Shown piece after piece: positions 40,222 through 44,483 of a DNA stretch of 44,483 nt. The DNA comes from Porticoccaceae bacterium (GTDB lineage Bacteria; Pseudomonadota; Gammaproteobacteria; Pseudomonadales; GM7GCV1), in the NCBI GenBank assembly GCA_018662305.1, contig JABJGI010000133.1, positions 1 through 44,483 of the forward strand, written 5' to 3'. The notes beneath the pieces are model-generated. The model ran no database searches. It was not told the DNA's origin and was given only the letters and a program-made list of their open reading frames with translations. The stretch's first letter is position 1. Each line of letters opens with the position of its first letter. The position numbers and the translations under genes were made by a program.

Positions 40222-41221
40222 CCACCTTTCCGACAAAGGCGAGTTTTCTTTCAATCTGCGCAGTAATAACAAAGGGATAGGCATCCGCCAGCCCGATGCT
40301 TCGATTTAATTCATTGAGAGCAACTGCAAAGCTTCGCCACTGGTTCGCCAGCGACCGAAAATCTTCTGGGTGAGCTGGATCCTGAACCATTTGATAGGCT
40401 CCAGCGGTTTCTAGTGTATCTGTCATATGCTGAAAGTGACTCCAGCATTCCGCCCAGTCTTCAAGTGGGTGCGATGAAGCATAGTTACTGATGTATTGCT
40501 TCGACCAGTCTTTAACCGGACCCTTAGCGTAATAACGATCTAATGCCTTTTGATAATCCTGCTCTGGGTCTCCGAACAGCTGTTGGAATTCCTCCTTCAG
40601 ATCAGCAAACTGACCCAGGAAGGAATAATAGTAGTGTCCGCTCTCATGACGCAGATGGCCAAGCATAGTGCGGTAGGATTCGTTCATCTTGTGTTTGGTA
40701 GCTTCGCGCGCAATATCGTCAGCTTCCAGAGCATTTATTGTAATTACGCCACTTAGGTAGCCTGTACTGACGAAGCTTTCCAGCAATACCGGGTTGGACC
40801 TCTTATCCTCCAGAAAATCGAAAAGAAGACCACTTTCTCTATCCTCCCAGCCATTTTTTAGCGGTAGGCTCAGTGCCATCAATGAGTAGAAAAGGCGTTT
40901 TTTCGCCTGCTCGAAGCGGCGCCAACGCTTAATATTTTCCGCACGAGATAGATTCGGGATGGTACGGTTAAAGCTACAGCCTCTGCAAAGGCTGCCAGCC
41001 TTTTCCGCGCGCACCAGCCAGTTGCAAACTTTGTGTTCAATTCCATTTTGACAATACTGGTAGTCGCCGCCGCCGCCAAAAAGCGACCCGATTCGACTGC
41101 CACTCTTTAGGGTCACCATCTCTGCAGTTTGAGGGTCGTAACCTACCTCTTCTCCGCAGTTGGTGCATTGAGTGCTCTCAAAAAATAAGGGGTGACCGCA
41201 ATCACACCAGAATCGGCGCAT
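40178..41221 (-). CDS. Putative zinc-binding metallopeptidase with N-terminal zinc ribbon (COG4307)
   Basis: The 347-residue protein has an N-terminal zinc-ribbon region (CDCGHPLFFESTQCTNCG, then CNWLVRAEKAGSLCRGC) and a peptidase part with HESGH (residues 191-195) in MLGHLRHESGHYYYSFLG. A downstream acidic stretch HPLEDWAECWSHF supplies the likely third zinc ligand. This is the Peptidase_Mx/zinc-ribbon_6 family. Its ATG overlaps the stop codon of the alpha-E gene by one base (TAATG), so the two are translationally coupled. Its 3' end overlaps the convergent Anbu gene by 44 bases. The presence of two different peptidases with an ATP-grasp ligase suggests handling of a peptide product. Confidence 0.88.
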   Translation of the reverse strand: MRRFWCDCGHPLFFESTQCTNCGEEVGYDPQTAEMVTLKSGSRIGSLFGGGGDYQYCQNGIEHKVCNWLVRAEKAGSLCRGCSFNRTIPNLSRAENIKRWRRFEQAKKRLFYSLMALSLPLKNGWEDRESGLLFDFLEDKRSNPVLLESFVSTGYLSGVITINALEADDIAREATKHKMNESYRTMLGHLRHESGHYYYSFLGQFADLKEEFQQLFGDPEQDYQKALDRYYAKGPVKDWSKQYISNYASSHPLEDWAECWSHFQHMTDTLETAGAYQMVQDPAHPEDFRSLANQWRSFAVALNELNRSIGLADAYPFVITAQIERKLAFVGKVVSRVAQGLPAEVTY

Positions 41222-42153
41222 TATTTACTTTCCGGGAAAAACCAAGTGCTGGCGATTGTAGTGTTTAAACGATTGAGCTCAAGCTGGATTTGATCAATCA
41301 CTCTATGTATTTGCTCATCGGAAAGTCTTTTTGCATCAAATCTATCGAGTTTTGCGTACATTTTTTCAAGCGAAGCTACACTGGCTTCGTTATTTTTGAA
41401 ACCTCGAATAACCCTCTCCACTCTGTCCAAACAATAGCGAACAGAGCGAGGGAAATCTGGGTAGTTAAAAATAAAGTTGGTTGCTTCATGAGGTTCAATG
41501 ATGGGCCCTACTTCGCGCCGATAGGCGCTGGTGGCAGACAGAGACGCCAAAAGGTTGGCCCAAAGCGACATTTCCAGATTAACGTCATTGCCTTCTTTTT
41601 CCTGCAGTGCAGCAATACCAACGTCGGTAATTCGAGTCGCCATATCACAGCGCTCTAGGTATCTGCCTAAGCGAATAAATTCGAAGGAATGGTCTCGATT
41701 CATTGAGCCATCGAAGAGACCATCTATCTGCATATTTCGCAGTACAATCTCTTCCGAAAAGTCATAGCGCCCCTTGCGCTTTACGGCTTGTTCGACATTC
41801 AGTTTGGTGTAAAGGTGCAGCTCATTGACCAGCTCCCAAGCCTCTTCGGGAAGTACATCTCTGGTTGTCCTCATATTTTCCCGAGCAAAGCTCACCGAGG
41901 CTTTTAAAGAAGCGAGGTTTTCCTCGTCAGCCAGAAGGAACTTGATTACGTTTTGTTCCGTGAGTTTTGTGTAGCGGGAAAAGTAAACTGGTTCGGCATC
42001 GATAATTTTGATCAGAACATCCCACCCAGCTCCTGAGCTTCTGGGAGTGTCCAATATAAAATGAGTATAGGCGTTTATCATGCGCGCCAATCCTTCCGAG
42101 CGCTCAAGATATCTGGCGCTCCAATAGAGTCGATTTGCTACACGAGAAAGCAT
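41221..42153 (-). CDS. Alpha-E domain protein
   Basis: The 310-residue protein is mostly helical and begins MLSRVANRLYWSARYLERSEGLARMIN, the standard start of the alpha-E family (COG2307, DUF403). Later blocks such as FEFIRLGRYLERCDMATRITDVG and YPDFPRSVRYCLDRVER are also diagnostic. Alpha-E proteins always accompany circularly permuted ATP-grasp enzymes and probably act with them; their chemistry is not known. The gene is 12 bases after the ATP-grasp gene and coupled to the metallopeptidase gene downstream. Confidence 0.92.
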   Translation of the reverse strand: MLSRVANRLYWSARYLERSEGLARMINAYTHFILDTPRSSGAGWDVLIKIIDAEPVYFSRYTKLTEQNVIKFLLADEENLASLKASVSFARENMRTTRDVLPEEAWELVNELHLYTKLNVEQAVKRKGRYDFSEEIVLRNMQIDGLFDGSMNRDHSFEFIRLGRYLERCDMATRITDVGIAALQEKEGNDVNLEMSLWANLLASLSATSAYRREVGPIIEPHEATNFIFNYPDFPRSVRYCLDRVERVIRGFKNNEASVASLEKMYAKLDRFDAKRLSDEQIHRVIDQIQLELNRLNTTIASTWFFPESK

Positions 42154-42165
42154 CGATTCACTCCG

Positions 42166-43605
42166 CTACTCAACTACCCAGGTGTCTTTGCTGCCGCCAC
42201 CCTGTGATGAATTGACCACCAAAGAACCCTTAGTCATGGCGACTCGAGTTAACCCACCCGCGGATACATAGCTATCAGCGCCTTGCAAAATAAAGGGTCT
42301 GAGATCTAAATGTCGGGGCTCGATTTCGTTACCAATAATGGTTGGTGCGGTAGATAAAGAAATGGTTGGCTGCGCTATATAGTTGCGAGGGTTCTTTTCT
42401 ATCAGTGAGCGGAATTTTTTGTGCTCCGCCTTACTGGCATGAGGCCCCACCATCATTCCGTATCCACCGGATTCATTTGCCGGCTTAACTACCATCTGCT
42501 CGATATTTTCCAGCACATAGTCGCGGTCTTTTTGCAGCATGCAGAGATAGGTTTTGACGCTACGGAGTTTAGGTTCTTCACCTAAGTAATAGCGAATCAT
42601 CTCCGGTACATAAGCGTAGATCACCTTGTCATCTGCCACACCTGAGCCCGGCGCGTTGGCAATGGCTACCCTGCCCGCTTTCCATGCTCGCATCAGTCCG
42701 GGCACACCTAGGGCAGAATCTTCTCTAAAAACTTCTGGATCCATAAATATGTCGTCGATTCGGCGATAAATGACGTCTACGCGCTGTGGGCCGTCAACCG
42801 TCTTCATCTGCACCTGATCATCGTCGTCCACATAGAGGTCATCACCCTGAACCAGCTCTGCTCCCATACCCTGTGCCAGAAAGGCGTGTTCAAAATAGGC
42901 TGAGTTGTAGATTCCAGGCGTGAGAACGACAACGCTTGGGCGTTTTACCCTGCGTGGAGACAGCGAAGCGAGCATTCGGTATAGGTTTACCGGGTAATCA
43001 TCTACCGGCAGGATGCTGTAGTTTTCAAAAAGCTCTGGAAACACTCGCTTAGTGATCTCACGGTTTTCCAACATATAGGAAACACCGGAGGGCACCCTTA
43101 GGTTGTCCTCCAGCACATAAAATTTTCCCGATGTGTCCCGGATTAAATCGGAACCACAGATATGAGCCCAGACACCAAAAGCGGGCTTTACGCCACTGCA
43201 AGCTTCTAGGAAATTTGGTGAATCCAGCACCGGCTCTGCTGGTACAACTCCATCTGCGAGTATTTTTTGCTCGTTGTAGACGTCGTTGATAAAGCAATTA
43301 AGCGCTTTGGAGCGTTGTTTCAGCCCCTCGGAAACTTGCTTCCAATCTGATGCTCTTACGACTCGCGGGATTAAATCAAAGGGCCAGGGCCGATCGATAT
43401 TGCCCTCGTCCGAATAGACGGTAAAGGATATGCCCATCTCGTGGATACTTCGCTCAGCCGCTGCACAGCGCTCGGATAGCTCCTTCTTATCCAGAGAGGA
43501 CAATAAATTTAGCAGCCTTCTCGCGGATGTTCGCGGCGAACCATTGGCGGATATCAGTTCATCGTAAGAGTCTCCCGATGAGTAATTTTTCCATGGCTGC
43601 GACAT
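42166..43605 (-). CDS. Circularly permuted ATP-grasp protein (type 2)
   Basis: From the ATG at 43605 the protein has 479 residues and begins MSQPWKNYSSGDSYDELISANGSPR, the usual start of the family (COG2308, DUF404/DUF407). Core motifs include FINDVYNEQKILADGVVP, FYVLEDNLRVPSGVSYMLENRE, DVIYRRIDDIFMDPE and KPANESGGYGMMVGP, with lysine, glutamate and glycine loop of an ATP-grasp. The enzyme is predicted to make amide bonds (peptide tags or small peptides) with ATP. The ORF track starts at 43671, but the extra 22 residues have no family match; neither start has a good ribosome-binding site. First gene of the ATP-grasp/alpha-E/metallopeptidase operon. Confidence 0.92.
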   Translation of the reverse strand: MSQPWKNYSSGDSYDELISANGSPRTSARRLLNLLSSLDKKELSERCAAAERSIHEMGISFTVYSDEGNIDRPWPFDLIPRVVRASDWKQVSEGLKQRSKALNCFINDVYNEQKILADGVVPAEPVLDSPNFLEACSGVKPAFGVWAHICGSDLIRDTSGKFYVLEDNLRVPSGVSYMLENREITKRVFPELFENYSILPVDDYPVNLYRMLASLSPRRVKRPSVVVLTPGIYNSAYFEHAFLAQGMGAELVQGDDLYVDDDDQVQMKTVDGPQRVDVIYRRIDDIFMDPEVFREDSALGVPGLMRAWKAGRVAIANAPGSGVADDKVIYAYVPEMIRYYLGEEPKLRSVKTYLCMLQKDRDYVLENIEQMVVKPANESGGYGMMVGPHASKAEHKKFRSLIEKNPRNYIAQPTISLSTAPTIIGNEIEPRHLDLRPFILQGADSYVSAGGLTRVAMTKGSLVVNSSQGGGSKDTWVVE

Positions 43606-43800
43606 ACGAAATCTGTCCAATGGGTTGAGAATAGATACTCCACAGCATAGCGCAGGCGTCTGACTTCTCAAGGTTTTATGTTGGGGAAATTTAGATCTTC
43701 CGCCAAATGCACTATATGAGTGCCAAATTCATCAATTAGTGGAAGAATATCAACTTGAACATTATCGACTTACGATAAAAACCTGATTTGGAGAGATTTG

Positions 43801-44154
43801 ATGAGAACCAAAACTTCGATTGTTGCGCTGACCCTGTTGAGCCTACTTTTTCTCGGCTGCGCTTCCTCACAACAATCTCAATCCTTAAATAAAGCACGCA
43901 CTGCTGATCAGGTTTGGATCGACGTCCGTACTGCTGAGGAATATCAAGAGCAACACCTAGAAGGCGCGATCAATATCGAATTTACCGAAATTCTCAGTGG
44001 CGTAACGAATTTAGACAAGGACGCCGAGATTCATCTCTACTGCGGCAGCGGCAGACGGGCTGGTATCGCGCTTGAAGCTCTCGAATCTGCTGGATTCACC
44101 AATGTGACAAACCGCGGGGGGCTGTCCGACGTGCTTGAGCTAGAAGCTCCCTAG
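43801..44154 (+). CDS. Rhodanese-domain lipoprotein
   Basis: The 117-residue protein has a lipoprotein signal (LLFLGC, cysteine near residue 20) and one rhodanese domain: WIDVRTAEEYQEQHLEGAINI and the active-site loop YCGSGRRAGIALEAL with the catalytic cysteine near residue 80. It resembles PspE/GlpE-type single-domain sulfurtransferases but is lipid anchored, so it probably works in the periplasm. ATG at 43801 is used with GGAGAG just before it; the TTG at 43798 is only three bases upstream. Divergent from the ATP-grasp operon, convergent with pgsA. Confidence 0.88.
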   Translation: MRTKTSIVALTLLSLLFLGCASSQQSQSLNKARTADQVWIDVRTAEEYQEQHLEGAINIEFTEILSGVTNLDKDAEIHLYCGSGRRAGIALEALESAGFTNVTNRGGLSDVLELEAP

Positions 44155-44220
44155 TTCAAGTCCTCTAGCTCAAGTTCTCTAGTTCAAGTTCTCCGGTTCA
44201 AATTCCCTGGCTCGAGGCTC
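44151..44220. repeat. Five imperfect 14-bp tandem repeats
   Basis: Five units of 14 bases each: CTAGTTCAAGTCCT, CTAGCTCAAGTTCT, CTAGTTCAAGTTCT, CCGGTTCAAATTCC, CTGGCTCGAGGCTC. They fill the whole space between the rhodanese stop codon (44152-44154) and the pgsA stop (44222). The first three units are almost identical, the last two have diverged. The fourth unit looks like a tRNA T-arm (GGTTCAAATTCC), which may be chance. No function known. Confidence 0.85.
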
Positions 44221-44221
44221 C

Positions 44222-44483
44222 CTATCCAGAAGTAAGGCTACTGGCAGCTGCTAAGAGATACTGGATCATTGAAACAAGGGTCACTACCGCAGCCAATACA
44301 AGCAGGGTCAACCCAATACTGAATACCACCGTGCCTACCTCGGCGACCAGCAAAAAGAGTAAAGCGATCATCTGCAGGGTTGTTTTGAGTTTGCCAATGG
44401 GCGCTACCTGAACCACATCACGCATTCCCATTCCTGCCATCCATTCCCGCAAAGCTGAGATTACAATCTCCCGACTGACAATA
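44222..44483 (-). CDS. pgsA: CDP-diacylglycerol-glycerol-3-phosphate 3-phosphatidyltransferase, C-terminal part
   Basis: Only the last 87 residues or so are in the window; the frame is open to the window edge. IVSREIVISALREWMAGMG matches the conserved segment of PgsA, and PIGKLKTTLQM the lysine-threonine motif that follows, then two C-terminal membrane segments ending SMIQYLLAAASSLTSG. PgsA makes phosphatidylglycerophosphate in the inner membrane. The ORF-track start at 44452 is an internal leucine codon (TTG), not a start. Its downstream neighbours on this strand, tRNA-Cys and tRNA-Leu(UAA), keep the E. coli order but are 5 kb and 10 kb away. Confidence 0.95.
   Translation of the reverse strand, partial: IVSREIVISALREWMAGMGMRDVVQVAPIGKLKTTLQMIALLFLLVAEVGTVVFSIGLTLLVLAAVVTLVSMIQYLLAAASSLTSG

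Noticed and set aside
1-44483. CRISPR arrays, insertion sequences, prophage or toxin-antitoxin genes
   Set aside because: Looked for regularly spaced direct repeats, transposase motifs and small paired ORFs; none found apart from the group I intron and the 14-bp tandem repeat.

Overview
The window looks like a chromosomal segment of a marine-type gammaproteobacterium. Housekeeping genes of gammaproteobacterial type are spread through it: yccA, tusE, trmA, rmuC, murI, slyD, yajQ, an AroF/G/H-type DAHP synthase, and the 3' end of pgsA. The right side keeps, all on the minus strand, the order pgsA ... tRNA-Cys ... tRNA-Leu(UAA), which is the order of the E. coli pgsA-glyW-cysT-leuZ block. Two lipoprotein sulfatases, a TonB-dependent receptor, a DUF748 protein and several secreted proteins suggest an aquatic heterotroph, possibly of the Cellvibrionales/Halieaceae kind. 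The genus cannot be fixed from the sequence alone.

Layout. 0.1-6.3 kb: yccA and tusE with a terminator between them, a DUF442-type sulfur transferase, a glycine-zipper lipoprotein, trmA, a minus-strand rmuC-vanZ pair, a stand-alone cyclic-nucleotide-binding protein and murI. 6.3-12.2 kb: two overlapping genes for an AddB-like nuclease and an AddA-like helicase-nuclease, a likely double-strand-break repair complex. 12.3-14.6 kb: DAHP synthase, yjdM and a DUF1499 protein. 14.7-18.6 kb: a plus-strand run of exported proteins (beta-trefoil-like, alpha/beta hydrolase, DUF3047, C-type-lectin lipoprotein) followed by an SDR. 18.6-20.4 kb: a minus-strand slyD-GST-YgjP group; the GST has no ordinary start codon. 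20.6-27.5 kb: yajQ, DUF748, a TonB receptor with two inverted repeats upstream, and a diheme cytochrome c. 27.5-33.1 kb: minus-strand thioesterase, Sel1 protein, mocA, xdhC and the two subunits of a periplasmic molybdenum hydroxylase of the IorAB type.

The most striking feature is at 33.27-34.05 kb. A tRNA-Leu(UAA) gene on the minus strand is split after U34 by a 694-nt group I intron. P, Q, R and S core elements, P1-P3, P6, P7 and P9-like hairpins and a terminal G can all be read. The intron carries an HNH homing-endonuclease gene in the P6 loop on the opposite strand, so the endonuclease is antisense to the tRNA and ribozyme.

Between tRNA-Leu and tRNA-Cys lie a secreted serine hydrolase and two tandem sulfatases. 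Next to tRNA-Cys is a degenerate partial tRNA-Cys copy. From 39.5 to 43.6 kb there is an Anbu-type proteasome-like peptidase facing an operon of a circularly permuted ATP-grasp protein, an alpha-E protein and a zinc metallopeptidase: a peptide ligation and degradation system of unknown substrate. A rhodanese lipoprotein, a 14-bp tandem repeat and the truncated pgsA close the window.
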